64,000 bases of DNA from Lactobacillus johnsonii (GCF_013487865.1 NZ_CP047409.1:1736001-1800000), one strand, 5' to 3'. Positions 16,327 through 24,964 are shown, counted from the stretch's first letter. Notes: generated by a model not told the origin, from the sequence alone. Numbers and translations are program-made.

Positions 16327-17775
16327 TTGGATACTTTTGATGAGGCACAAAAACGTAAAAAACTAACTTGGCCCGTGATTGCCTTAATGGACTTTGTTAC
16401 AGTTATTGGTTTTGATGACATTATCTATAACTTTCAAAATCAAGGATTAGCGGTAGTTAGTGACTGGATATTACTGTTAATTCTATTTGTAGTTCCATAT
16501 GAATTAATCGTTGGACAACTGGGAGCTACTTTTTCAGATGATGGTGGAGGCTTATCTTCTTGGCTAAGACATACCTCTGGGGATCGAATGGGCTATATTA
16601 CTGCTTGGTGCTACTGGGTAGTTTCACTACCATATTTAGTTGATGTAGCTAATTCAACAGTCGTTTCTTTTGCGTGGCTTTTTAAAGGACATGCATTAAG
16701 TGACAAGGAAATGAGTAATTGGGCTTTTGCTTTATTTACGGCAATTATTTTTGTTATCTTTATCTTTTTCCAACACCGCTTTGCTAACTCGCTACAATGG
16801 TTATCTATCATCGGTGGTGGTGCCATGTTTATCATGACCATTCTTTTTGTAATTATGACTATTGTATATTTGGGTGAAGGCCGCAGAATTGCTACTCAAC
16901 CTTTCCATTTCAAGAATTTCTTACCAACTTTTGATATGAAATTCCTAATGTCATTAGGATTATTAATCTTTGCCATGAACGGGGCTGAATTTGTTGCTCC
17001 TTATGTTACTGAGATGAAAGATGGCCCTAGAAACTTCCCTAAAGCAATGTACATGCTAGCAATCATGACAGGTTTTCTAACTATCTTTGGTTCATTTGCA
17101 CTAGGTGTCTTCTTTAATGCACATCACTTACCTGACGACTTAAAGATGAATGGTTCTTATTATGCCTTCCAAGCCATGGGTGAAAAATTCGGTATGGGAA
17201 AATTTTTCTTATACACTTTCATCATTACCCAAGCTCTTTATATGCTAGCCCAACTAGCCGTTTTAGTTGATGGTGGTGCTAGAATCTTCTTATCAGATAC
17301 TGCCAAAAAATACTTACCAAAACAATTGACTAAGACTGATAAAAACGGCTTACCAATCAATGGGTATTGGCTAACAACAGGAATTTGTTCTGTACTTCTA
17401 TTTTTGAGTGCTACTCTTCCTTCAGTAAATGATATTTTTAATCAGTTATTAAACTTAAACGGAATTGTTTCTCCGTATGTTACTGGATTACTCTTCTGGG
17501 CATTTATTAAAATTAGACTTCACCCAGAAAAATTCCCATCTCAATACGTTTTCATTAAGAATAAAACCTTTGCTGTTATTGTCGGCTGGTGGTGTTTAAT
17601 TATTACTGTTACCGGGGCAACATTTGGGATCGTGCCAATCGATGCTAAAGCGGGCTCATCTACTTGGTGGCATATGTTAATCTTAAATATTGTTGAACCA
17701 CTTTTGATGATCGGTTTAGGTGTGCTCCTACCATTAATTGCTAAATGGCAAAGAACAAGAGAAAAACAAAATTAA
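16327..17775 (+). CDS. Amino acid permease, APC superfamily
   Basis: The 482-residue protein has about 12 hydrophobic helices and resembles the glutamate/GABA-antiporter-like branch of the APC superfamily (LTWPVIALMDFVTVIGFDD at helix 1, with the unwound GF segment, and NGAEFVAPYVTEMKDGPRNF in the middle). TTG 16327 is the start, 9 bases after a perfect AGGAGG. Substrate is not evident. Translation is probably controlled by the leader ORF and hairpin just upstream, which makes the leader's amino acid content (His, Phe, Asn, Pro) a hint, though not proof, of what is sensed. Confidence 0.85.
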   Translation: MDTFDEAQKRKKLTWPVIALMDFVTVIGFDDIIYNFQNQGLAVVSDWILLLILFVVPYELIVGQLGATFSDDGGGLSSWLRHTSGDRMGYITAWCYWVVSLPYLVDVANSTVVSFAWLFKGHALSDKEMSNWAFALFTAIIFVIFIFFQHRFANSLQWLSIIGGGAMFIMTILFVIMTIVYLGEGRRIATQPFHFKNFLPTFDMKFLMSLGLLIFAMNGAEFVAPYVTEMKDGPRNFPKAMYMLAIMTGFLTIFGSFALGVFFNAHHLPDDLKMNGSYYAFQAMGEKFGMGKFFLYTFIITQALYMLAQLAVLVDGGARIFLSDTAKKYLPKQLTKTDKNGLPINGYWLTTGICSVLLFLSATLPSVNDIFNQLLNLNGIVSPYVTGLLFWAFIKIRLHPEKFPSQYVFIKNKTFAVIVGWWCLIITVTGATFGIVPIDAKAGSSTWWHMLILNIVEPLLMIGLGVLLPLIAKWQRTREKQN

Positions 17776-17778
17776 AAC

Positions 17779-17810
17779 AAAAGCCAAATCATTAGTAGAT
17801 TTGGCTTTTA
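17779..17810 (+). terminator. Terminator of the APC permease gene
   Basis: AAAAGCCAAATC and GATTTGGCTTTT form a 12-bp stem with a 7-base loop, three bases past the stop codon. Confidence 0.9.
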
Positions 17811-18410
17811 TTATAGTTTAATAACATAACAATGTGTGAAAGCCTTTTATTTGCTATTCTGATATTAAGGTTTTATATTTATAAATGAAGGCAGTCTTCA
17901 TAGAGAAGTAATAAATAACATATATTTATTGCTATTACTTTATATAAATATTTAGTAATTATATCAAGAAGAAGTTTTTGACATTCTGAATCATAATAAT
18001 CATTCACTATTTTCACTACTTTTTCCCATCTATAGTTCAATAAAATTAAAAATAGTGAAAGTTATTGTTAGTAAAAATACAGTTTAACTAAATTCTTCAG
18101 GAAGCTGAAATATATTTTAGTGTATAGCTTCAGTTTAAACTATGTATTACAAAGATAATAAATTTGTCACCCTATATACCCTTAAGTCGTGAGCTTTCCT
18201 ATTCCCCCATAATTGTATGGCTTAAGTGATTTTCTTAATTAACTACCTTTGATACAGTCAGTTTAATTTCATTTACAAGTATAAAATTTATTATGATTTC
18301 AGGATAACAACTATATACTCCACTCATATTTATGTGCACGGTTAATTAAAGTAATTATCTCTATTCGGATATTACCGTGTTCAAATATCCTAAAGGTCAC
18401 TTCATTTTTA
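17811..18410. other. 600-bp AT-rich region without a gene, left of the ISL3 element
   Basis: I find no convincing ORF. There is an inverted pair TTCACTATTTT (near 18003) and AAAATAGTGAA (near 18049). The right edge contains the left arm of a terminator interrupted by the insertion sequence. Since that terminator points to the plus strand and the permease already has its own, something untranslated or decayed may have been transcribed here. Confidence 0.4.
18393..18403 (+). terminator. Left arm of a terminator split by ISL3 (right arm 19880-19890)
   Basis: AAGGTCACTTC here pairs over 11 positions, including G-T pairs, with GGAGTGGCCTT at 19880-19890, which is followed by TTTT. Removing the ISL3 element and one 8-base duplication rebuilds a normal plus-strand terminator with loop CATTTTTC-like sequence. 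Confidence 0.65.
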
Positions 18411-19871
18411 GGCTCTTTTGCAAATCCTGTTGATGGATAATTTTAAGAAGGAATTAAGCAGCTAAGAAATAGATGTTTGATTCCTTTTCTTTTATAATAT
18501 TTTCTTCAAGTCTAATTCTAATTAATAAATGTTTGAAATTTCTATAGCCATAAGCAGTACGTTCAATTTGTTTAATCTTGCGGTTAACTCCTTCAAGACA
18601 ACCATTAGAATAAGTTGAGGTAATACCGTTTAGGACACCAGAATAATTACGTTTAAAAGTTAATAGAGTTTGATGCATTTGTTTACCAACACTTTGTTTT
18701 GAATGAAGTAGATGGATAACTTTCTTTTCATCGTTATCCTGAATAGCAGTCATAAAGTCTTGCATAACCCAATAAGTATTTTCTAAGGTTTGGTCACAAT
18801 CTAAACCATCTAAGACAACATGTTCCTGAGTGAGAGAGTCTTTAAAGTGCCAATCGTAGTAGGGAGTAGTCTTATTAAGTTTGTCATATTTCATGAGATA
18901 AAGCTTCCAAGGAGACTTTAAAAGCTTATATTCATGGCTTTGCTTTTTAAATTGCTTCATGATTTGAACTCTGAAAATATTAAACGATCTAGTAAGCATT
19001 TGAACCATATGAAAACGGTCAATAACTATCTGAGCATTTGGAAATAATTCTCTAGCAACTAAAGGATAATAACAATTAAGATCCATAGTTACTGTTTTAA
19101 CCATTGCACGAGCTTTAGGAGTGAACTTGTAAAAATAGCGTAGAATATCAGGTTTGAAACGAGTTCTAAGAATTTGAACAACTTTGTGAGTATCACCATC
19201 TAGACAAATAAAGTGAAGCTTTTTGCCTACACCTTTGAATTCATCAAAAGCTAAGTGTTCAGGGAGATGATCAAAGTCATCATAGAACTTAGAAGAGCAG
19301 GCTTCTAATACTCTTTGAACCGTGTTGACAGATACATTATGTTTTCTAGCAATACTAGTCATTGAACGATCTTCAGTAAGAGCAGAAAGTATTTTTCGCT
19401 TAGACGTGTTAGAGATATAGCAGCCTTTATTAATAAGGTTAGATTGAGCCATAGATCTTTTTAAACAGTCATTGCAGAGAACACGTTGTTTTCTTAATCC
19501 GATAGTAACGAGCTTACTAGCATCAGCAGTAATGAAATGAACGTTAGAAACGTAATGACCATTATGCTTAAGATGAGTAGAACTACAATAAGGACAAGTA
19601 GGCTGGATCAGCTCAGCTAAATATATTTTGTAAATCTTACCGTTAATATTTTCATTTGAATAATCAGAAAAAATAATGTTTTTATCTTCAACATCAAGAG
19701 TAAATTTAATATAATCATTTAAAGAGGACATAGTTTGAATCTCCATACACTTAATTGAATTGGTCGAAGAAGGATTTTAAGTAAGAGAGGACTATGGCCT
19801 CTTTTTTTACGTAAAAAAATCCTGTCGATAGAATATCATAGATATTCATCAACAGGAAAAATTATACAGCC
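18411..19871 (-). mobile_element. ISL3-family insertion sequence, complete copy 1
   Basis: Terminal inverted repeats are GGCTCTTTTGCAAATCCTGT at 18411 and, read inward from 19871, GGCTGTATAATTTTTCCTGT; both continue TGATG-ATA. The element is 1461 bp with one transposase gene. Flanking octamers CATTTTTA (18403-18410) and CATTTTTC (19872-19879) match at seven of eight positions, fitting the 8-bp target duplication known for ISL3. The target is a terminator loop. Confidence 0.88.
18454..19746 (-). CDS. ISL3-family transposase (copy 1)
   Basis: This 430-residue protein has the family layout: an N-terminal zinc ribbon (CPYCSSTHLKHNG at about 36-48 and a second pair CNDCLKR), a helix-turn-helix (NVSVNTVQRVLEACS) and the DDE_Tnp_ISL3 catalytic domain (FDEFKGVG for the first Asp region, TMDLNCYYP and the C-terminal GCLEGVNRKIKQIERTAYGY with the Glu). 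The frame is intact, and the terminal repeats are complete, so the copy may be active. It is about 97 percent identical by eye to the second copy at 39436-40722. Confidence 0.92.
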   Translation of the reverse strand: MEIQTMSSLNDYIKFTLDVEDKNIIFSDYSNENINGKIYKIYLAELIQPTCPYCSSTHLKHNGHYVSNVHFITADASKLVTIGLRKQRVLCNDCLKRSMAQSNLINKGCYISNTSKRKILSALTEDRSMTSIARKHNVSVNTVQRVLEACSSKFYDDFDHLPEHLAFDEFKGVGKKLHFICLDGDTHKVVQILRTRFKPDILRYFYKFTPKARAMVKTVTMDLNCYYPLVARELFPNAQIVIDRFHMVQMLTRSFNIFRVQIMKQFKKQSHEYKLLKSPWKLYLMKYDKLNKTTPYYDWHFKDSLTQEHVVLDGLDCDQTLENTYWVMQDFMTAIQDNDEKKVIHLLHSKQSVGKQMHQTLLTFKRNYSGVLNGITSTYSNGCLEGVNRKIKQIERTAYGYRNFKHLLIRIRLEENIIKEKESNIYFLAA

Positions 19872-20024
19872 CATTTTTCGGAGTGGCCTTTTTTGTGTCA
19901 AAATTGATTTTTATTTAAAAAGAAATTATAATTTTCATACTATCAAATAAAGGAATGGTTATGATGATTTTTTAAGTTATTAACTCTACGTAGAAATACT
20001 ATTTTTTGAAAGCAGGTGAATTAT

Positions 20025-21305
20025 TTGATCGACAATCAACCAAAAAAAATTAAAGCATTTATTGCGGGCGTAAATTTAAATGATCCTAATTTTGACTATT
20101 ATATGACTGAGCTAAGAGAATTAGCACTTGCCAACAACCTAGATGTTGTCGGTCAAGCAAGCCAAAAGGCTGAGAATATCGTTGCGGGAACATATTTTGG
20201 CGTTGGTAAACTTAATCAAATTAAAAACATGGCTCAAGAATTACATACTAAAACCTTAGTAATTAATGATGAACTTTCGCCAACTCAAATTAGAAATATT
20301 GAGAGTATGACAAAACTTAAAGTGCTTGATCGAACTGAATTAATTTTAGAGATTTTCTCTAATCGTGCACGTAGTAGACAAGCTAAACTACAAGTTCAAC
20401 TTGCTAGATTACAATATGAACTGCCTCGGCTTCATCCATCAGAAAACAATCTAGACCAACAGCGTGGTTCTGGTGGTGCAAGTGGTGGGTTTGCTAACCG
20501 TGGTTCTGGTGAAACTAAACTTGAATTAAATAGACGAACTATTGGTAAACAAATTAGTACAATTAAAAAAGAACTAAAAGATATTAGCAAACAGGAAGAA
20601 ATAAAGTCTGCTAGACGAAACAATTCCCGTCTGCCACAAGTTGCCCTCGTTGGCTATACTAATGCTGGAAAATCAACAACGATGAATGAGTTGTTGAATG
20701 TCTTTAGTGATGAAGCTTCTAAAAAGCAAGTATTTGAAAAAAATATGCTATTTGCGACTTTAGATACTAGTGTTAGAAGAATTGACTTAAAAGATGACTT
20801 AAGTTTTATCCTTTCAGATACCGTTGGTTTTATCTCCAAGTTACCTCATAACTTAATTGAATCATTTAAAGCTACTTTGCAAGAAGCTAAAGATGCTGAC
20901 TTGATAATCAATGTCGTAGATGCTTCCGACCATAATATGGTTCAAATGATTAAAACGACGCAAAAAGTTCTAGATGAGTTGAAAATTACCAATGTACCAA
21001 TGATTACCGCTTATAATAAAGCTGACTTAACAGATCGCAATTATCCACAAATTGAGGGAAATGATATTTTATATTCAGCTAAAGATCCCGAATCAATTAA
21101 GCAACTAGCTGATTTAATTGTTAAAAAAGTTTTTGATAATTACGAAAAGGTAAACTTAGTCTTACCTTTATCAGACGGTAAAAATTTAGCCTATCTTCAT
21201 GAATATGGTCAAATTTTAAATGAAGATTTCAAAGATGATGGCCTTCATGTTACAGTAAGACTATCACCAAAAGATCTAGAAAAATTTAAAATTAAGACCG
21301 TTTAA
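20025..21305 (+). CDS. hflX: GTPase HflX, ribosome-associated
   Basis: HflX is a GTPase that binds the 50S subunit and rescues stalled or hibernating ribosomes under stress. The protein has the N-terminal HflX domain, a Gly-rich linker (RGSGGASGGFANRGSGETK), the helical section, and a G domain with G1 GYTNAGKST, G3 DTVGF and G4 NKAD. The usual DTVGFISKLPHNLIESFKAT signature is present. TTG 20025 has AGGTG seven bases upstream and gives the family-like N-terminus; a GTG three codons earlier (20016) overlaps that ribosome site and is less likely. It is monocistronic with a terminator after it. Confidence 0.92.
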   Translation: MIDNQPKKIKAFIAGVNLNDPNFDYYMTELRELALANNLDVVGQASQKAENIVAGTYFGVGKLNQIKNMAQELHTKTLVINDELSPTQIRNIESMTKLKVLDRTELILEIFSNRARSRQAKLQVQLARLQYELPRLHPSENNLDQQRGSGGASGGFANRGSGETKLELNRRTIGKQISTIKKELKDISKQEEIKSARRNNSRLPQVALVGYTNAGKSTTMNELLNVFSDEASKKQVFEKNMLFATLDTSVRRIDLKDDLSFILSDTVGFISKLPHNLIESFKATLQEAKDADLIINVVDASDHNMVQMIKTTQKVLDELKITNVPMITAYNKADLTDRNYPQIEGNDILYSAKDPESIKQLADLIVKKVFDNYEKVNLVLPLSDGKNLAYLHEYGQILNEDFKDDGLHVTVRLSPKDLEKFKIKTV

Positions 21306-21309
21306 CAAA

Positions 21310-21345
21310 CAAAAAAGCGTAGATTTTAAAATCTACGCCTTTTTC
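21310..21345. terminator. Terminator between hflX and the L,D-transpeptidase gene
   Basis: GCGTAGATTTT followed directly by AAAATCTACGC (21317-21338) is a perfect palindrome, with A-run before and T-run after, serving both convergent genes. Confidence 0.88.
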
Positions 21346-21348
21346 ATA

Positions 21349-22557
21349 TTATTTATAAATAATTACAGCTTCGTTTTTCTCTACATTATCCCAAACTTTG
21401 GGAGCATCACTTGGTCTTAAGTTAACACATCCATAAGAACCATCATTTAGATAAGCTGTTTTTGACCAATTCTTTCGCCAACTATTATCATGGAAGCCGC
21501 AACCGGTTAATGTAAATGGCATCCAGTATTTCACATCAACTGAGTATTTCGAACCATCATCATTTGTTCCCTTTAAAACACTCGGAGATTCTTTATAGTG
21601 AATATACCAAACTCCAGTAGGTGTTTCTAGGTTCTTATGAGCAATCTTAGTTTCCACTGTACCTGTAACAATTGTGTCTAATGTTAGCACACATTTACCG
21701 TTCTTGTAGACCCACAGCTTTTGATCAGTTAAAGAAACAACAACATAATTATTACCAATTCCATTATTGCTTAAACCATAACCAGTTCCATAGGTACTAA
21801 AACCTTCACCATAGATATAGTTTTTTCCATTAAGGTTTTGAACGTTATTGGCTAATGCATCCTCAACACTAGCTAATAATTTCTTTTCATTAATTGCCCA
21901 TCCATAGCTTTCATTCTTAACCTTCGTAACTTGACCATTCGGAAGCTTGAAGTCATAAGATTTATGAAGAGTAGATACTTCTTTGTTAATGTTGTTAATT
22001 TTATCTTCTAGAATTTTTGTATCTAAAAATATGTACTTATTATTTCTATATGATACATTTGGAAATACTTCTGCCCTTTTAAATACAAAAGACTCGCCAT
22101 TTACAGTATATTTTACTTGCCGATCTTTAATCTGATTTAATTTATCCTTTGCCTTTAATAAAGCATCATTTTGAAAATTCCATTTCTTTCGGCTAGGGTA
22201 GCGAGTATGTTGAGTTTCAAAATATGATTGAACTTTTTTACTCGTAATTACTTTATTACCGGTCTTCTTTAATACGACTTTATCTCCCTCTAAAATCGCA
22301 TCATTTTTTGCCTTTTCATTTATTTTTGCAGTAGCTTTTTTGACCGTTAGCTTTCCAACAGGAATATCATAAATTACAACATTCGGATTAAAGTGATTAG
22401 AATTAAATTTTTCTGCTTCAGCATTTCTCTTAGACTGAATATGACCAAAAATTAACCAACCTATTAAAATTATTATTAAGCCAATTAAAATACCTATTAG
22501 CCACTTACGATAGTTATTTGTGGAATGGGTATTTTTTTCTTCGTTTTTATTATTCAT
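21349..22557 (-). CDS. L,D-transpeptidase (YkuD family) with membrane anchor
   Basis: The enzyme crosslinks peptidoglycan stem peptides or attaches proteins via L,D bonds, acting outside the membrane. After a short polar start there is one transmembrane helix (about 20-42, LIGILIGLIIILIGWLIFG), a PG_binding_4-like region (about 100-240) and a C-terminal YkuD domain. The catalytic motif GSYGCVNL places the nucleophile at Cys377 and the preceding HDNSWR gives the His region. Length of 402 is below typical Enterococcus Ldt proteins, probably because only one spacer domain is present. Next to it lies a cell-wall hydrolase gene, but each has its own signals. Confidence 0.88.
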   Translation of the reverse strand: MNNKNEEKNTHSTNNYRKWLIGILIGLIIILIGWLIFGHIQSKRNAEAEKFNSNHFNPNVVIYDIPVGKLTVKKATAKINEKAKNDAILEGDKVVLKKTGNKVITSKKVQSYFETQHTRYPSRKKWNFQNDALLKAKDKLNQIKDRQVKYTVNGESFVFKRAEVFPNVSYRNNKYIFLDTKILEDKINNINKEVSTLHKSYDFKLPNGQVTKVKNESYGWAINEKKLLASVEDALANNVQNLNGKNYIYGEGFSTYGTGYGLSNNGIGNNYVVVSLTDQKLWVYKNGKCVLTLDTIVTGTVETKIAHKNLETPTGVWYIHYKESPSVLKGTNDDGSKYSVDVKYWMPFTLTGCGFHDNSWRKNWSKTAYLNDGSYGCVNLRPSDAPKVWDNVEKNEAVIIYK

Positions 22558-22601
22558 TAAAAATACCTATTTCCTTAAAAAAGTTCTTTTAATTATATCA
22601 C

Positions 22602-22634
22602 AAAAAAGAAGGTTAATCTTCTGATTAACCTTCT
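22602..22634 (-). terminator. Terminator of the NlpC/P60 gene
   Basis: GAAGGTTAATC (22608-22618) and GATTAACCTTC (22623-22633) form an 11-bp stem; on the minus strand a T-run follows. It lies between the NlpC/P60 stop and the L,D-transpeptidase start. Confidence 0.88.
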
Positions 22635-22660
22635 AAAATAACTATCTTTATTTCAATTTA

Positions 22661-23782
22661 TTAGTTTACACGGATTGCGTAATCTGGCATGAAGTAACTT
22701 GAGATAGAAGCTTGAGTTACGTTTTGACCTGGTTGTGGTGCGTGTACGTATTGATTGTTACCTACGTAAATAGCATCGTGGTAGTCACCCCACATTAAGA
22801 TATCACCAGCTTGTGCTTGGCTAACAGAAATGTGTTGGCCTGCACCAGCTTGTTGGTAAGTAGTACGTCCAACATTCTTACCAGCTTGGCTGTATGCGTA
22901 TTGAACTAAACCAGAGCAGTCGTATGCGTTAGGACCAGTTGCACCCCATACGTAAGGCTTACCAATTTGTGATTGTGCTGCGCTAACTACAGTTTGTGCA
23001 GTGCTGCTGTTTGATTGAGTTGAAGCTTGTGGCTTAGCAGTTTGAGTAGTTGCTGCTTGACTTGAAGCTTGTTGAGCTGGTTGTTGTGCAGGCTTTGCAG
23101 CAGTGTTAGTTTGTGCTGGTGCAGCTTGAGTGTTAGCTGAAGCAGTAGTTGCAGTTTGTTGTGCAGGTTGGGCTACTGGAGCAGTTGCTTGTTGTACGTT
23201 TGCTGCAGTATTAGTTTGTACAGGTGTAGTAGTTGCAACAGATGCAGTGTTAGCTGAAGCAGTAGTTGCAGTTTGTTGTGCAGGTTGGGCTACTGGAGCA
23301 GTTGCTTGTTGTGCGTTGTTAAGATTTGCTACTGGAGCTTGTGCAGCATTATTGTTTGCAACGTTAGCTGCAGGAACTTGACTTACAGCAGTAGCAACTG
23401 CAGATAAGTCAGCAGTAACTGCGATTGGAGCTTCTTCTTCAACGTTGTCAGATGAAATCCATTGATTTCCACCTAAGTTGTACCAAGTTTCACCCTTAGC
23501 AGTCTTAACTTTCTTGTATGTCTTCCAACTTGATTGGTGTGGTAAGTACTTACCAGTTTGTTGCTTACCATCTTCGTAGCTGTTCCAAACAGCAATACTT
23601 TCACCAGTCTTAGAGTTTACCTTTACAACACCAATTTCTTTTGCAGGTGCTTGAAGAGTAGAAGCTTGAGCAGTACTGTTAAAAGATAATGAGTTTAACT
23701 TAGCTGCACTTAAAGTTGCAATACCTGCAACAGCGAATGAAGCAGCAGTTGTAAATTTGATTACTTTAGATTTGATAGTCAA
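22661..23782 (-). CDS. Secreted NlpC/P60 peptidoglycan hydrolase
   Basis: This D,L-endopeptidase-type enzyme cuts cell-wall stem peptides. It has a signal peptide (about 1-40, ending near AQA), an SH3-like wall-binding domain (about 45-117), a long Ala/Gln/Thr linker with an internal repeat (about 125-260) and the NlpC/P60 domain (about 262-373). Catalytic residues are Cys289 (YDCSGLVQYAY), His335 (HDAIYVG) and His347 (YVHAP). TTG 23782 is the start, seven bases past GGAGGA. Upstream lies a sequence matching the WalR box, consistent with wall-homeostasis control. The gene is monocistronic. Confidence 0.92.
   Translation of the reverse strand: MTIKSKVIKFTTAASFAVAGIATLSAAKLNSLSFNSTAQASTLQAPAKEIGVVKVNSKTGESIAVWNSYEDGKQQTGKYLPHQSSWKTYKKVKTAKGETWYNLGGNQWISSDNVEEEAPIAVTADLSAVATAVSQVPAANVANNNAAQAPVANLNNAQQATAPVAQPAQQTATTASANTASVATTTPVQTNTAANVQQATAPVAQPAQQTATTASANTQAAPAQTNTAAKPAQQPAQQASSQAATTQTAKPQASTQSNSSTAQTVVSAAQSQIGKPYVWGATGPNAYDCSGLVQYAYSQAGKNVGRTTYQQAGAGQHISVSQAQAGDILMWGDYHDAIYVGNNQYVHAPQPGQNVTQASISSYFMPDYAIRVN
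23130..23195 (-). repeat. 66-bp direct repeat inside the NlpC/P60 linker, copy A
   Basis: Identical by eye to 23247-23312. The encoded linker segment (QQATAPVAQPAQQTATTASA) appears twice, so length variation by slippage or recombination is likely between strains. Confidence 0.8.
23247..23312 (-). repeat. 66-bp direct repeat inside the NlpC/P60 linker, copy B
   Basis: Second copy of the 23130-23195 unit, in the same reading frame and orientation, 117 bp away. Confidence 0.8.
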
Positions 23783-23818
23783 GGGTTATTCCTCCATAAA
23801 ATTCATTTGCTAATTATC

Positions 23819-23858
23819 AACATAGCCGTCATTAATTAACTAAAAAGTTATGCTATGT
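23819..23858 (-). promoter_or_regulatory. Leader hairpin upstream of the NlpC/P60 gene
   Basis: ACATAGC and GCTATGT form an outer 7-bp stem and AACT/AGTT can pair inside. It lies within the likely 5' untranslated region of the NlpC/P60 gene, about 40 bases before the start codon. It could stabilise the transcript of this abundant secreted protein; function is inference. Confidence 0.4.
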
Positions 23859-23900
23859 GTCTCTTTTTTTAATTGACAATGGTTATTGTAGGGTATAAAT

Positions 23901-23917
23901 ATTACAGCCCTGTTACA
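23901..23917 (-). promoter_or_regulatory. WalR-type box upstream of the NlpC/P60 gene
   Basis: On the minus strand the sequence is TGTAAC-AGGGC-TGTAAT, which fits the WalR (YycF) consensus TGTWAH-N5-TGTWAH without mismatch. Another TGTAAC half-site lies just upstream (near 23935). WalR controls cell-wall hydrolase genes in Gram-positive bacteria, which fits the encoded enzyme. Confidence 0.65.
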
Positions 23918-23974
23918 AAGCTAAATCATTGTCGTTACATTTAGCTTATTATCAGCCTTTTTCATATTCAAAAT

Positions 23975-24532
23975 CTATTTATTTTCTAGCTTTGTTACGA
24001 TCTTATCTAGTGCTTTAGCTGTCTTTTCCCAGTTGTCATTATTTAATACATGGGCTTTTTTAGCAAGTTCATCTGACAAATGTAAATCACGCTTAAATTC
24101 AAAACTATTTAATCTTTTATCAATTTCACTAGCTTTATCTCCGCGTCCTAATAATCGCTTTTTTAGAACTGAAAAATCTGAAACAGTTAAATAAATAAAA
24201 TATGCTTGCTTCCCTAATTTTTCTAAATAGGACTTAACTCCGTCAGTCTCAACAATTAAAGAAACCAAGTCATTCTTTGCCCAGGCTTTTTCTAAAGCTT
24301 CTTTACTTGAGCCATATTGATATTCCCCATATTTTACATGTTCAAAGAAATGAAGTTTTTTAAAACTCTCATCAGTTTCAAAATAATATGACTTTCCAGG
24401 AATTTCTCCTTGTCTAATTGGCCGAGTAGTATGTGTTACTACACGCGGAATATTATATTTTTCCGTTAAGTATTTTGAGACTGTTGTCTTTCCTACTCCA
24501 CTTGGTCCCGCAATTATGATAATTCTTTGCAA
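23975..24532 (-). CDS. Guanylate kinase family protein
   Basis: The 185-residue product begins ILQRIIIIAGPSGVGKTTVS, with a P-loop GPSGVGKT, followed by VVTHTTRPIRQGEIPGKSYYF, the GMP-binding segment of guanylate kinases. The frame is open further upstream to 24652, but the added 40 residues have no domain and overlap the start region of the divergent gene; TTG 24532 is preceded by CGGGAGAG seven bases away and gives the family N-terminus, so I choose it. Since lactobacilli usually have another, essential gmk next to rpoZ, this is probably a second, specialised paralogue; its substrate is not certain. Confidence 0.8.
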   Translation of the reverse strand: MQRIIIIAGPSGVGKTTVSKYLTEKYNIPRVVTHTTRPIRQGEIPGKSYYFETDESFKKLHFFEHVKYGEYQYGSSKEALEKAWAKNDLVSLIVETDGVKSYLEKLGKQAYFIYLTVSDFSVLKKRLLGRGDKASEIDKRLNSFEFKRDLHLSDELAKKAHVLNNDNWEKTAKALDKIVTKLENK

Positions 24533-24622
24533 AATATTACTCTCCCGCTTGAAATCGACTATTATATATAATAGTATTTCACTATTGTAAAACATTTCTG
24601 TACAGAAAAGGGAGTTTTTTAA

Positions 24623-24916
24623 ATGAAAAAAGCTGATGTAAAAATTGGTCAAATTTTAGCTGCTACTTCTGAGGAAGAACTTAAGCATCCTTTTCAAGGA
24701 AAAGTAGAAAAAATTTATGAAAATTCTGCTTTGCTAGCTATCACTTCATATGACCCAGAAGATGAATCTTCAGTTAATGAATTAAACAATAAAATGGTCA
24801 TTAACTTCAAGAGCTTAAAGAAGGTAAAATCACCTGCCCGTGGAAAGACTGCCACAACAAACGATGTAAAGATTTCTAAAGTTGAACCTGACAAAAAGGA
24901 TAAAGAATCAAAATAA
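24623..24916 (+). CDS. DUF2187-like small protein
   Basis: The 97-residue protein begins KKADVKIGQILAA, with GKVEKIYENSALLAITSYDP and NNKMVINFKSLKK, the pattern of the KOW-like DUF2187 (YkvS) family: a small beta-barrel followed here by a lysine-rich disordered tail (about 70-97). GGGAG lies in front of ATG 24623. It is divergent from the guanylate-kinase-like gene and 48 bp ahead of the O-antigen-ligase-like gene, possibly in one transcript. A nucleic acid-binding role is suggested by the KOW-like fold and tail, but remains inference. Confidence 0.6.
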   Translation: MKKADVKIGQILAATSEEELKHPFQGKVEKIYENSALLAITSYDPEDESSVNELNNKMVINFKSLKKVKSPARGKTATTNDVKISKVEPDKKDKESK

Positions 24917-24964
24917 AATTAAGCCTAAATAATTTTTTATTTTATCAAAGGAACCTAAAATCAC

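Noticed and set aside
16215-16421. 68-codon minus-strand frame upstream of the APC permease
   Set aside because: It overlaps the leader ORF and the permease start in antisense without a plausible ribosome site.
23130-23381. 83-codon plus-strand frame with internal repeat
   Set aside because: It mirrors the Ala/Gln repeat linker of the NlpC/P60 gene and has no independent signals.
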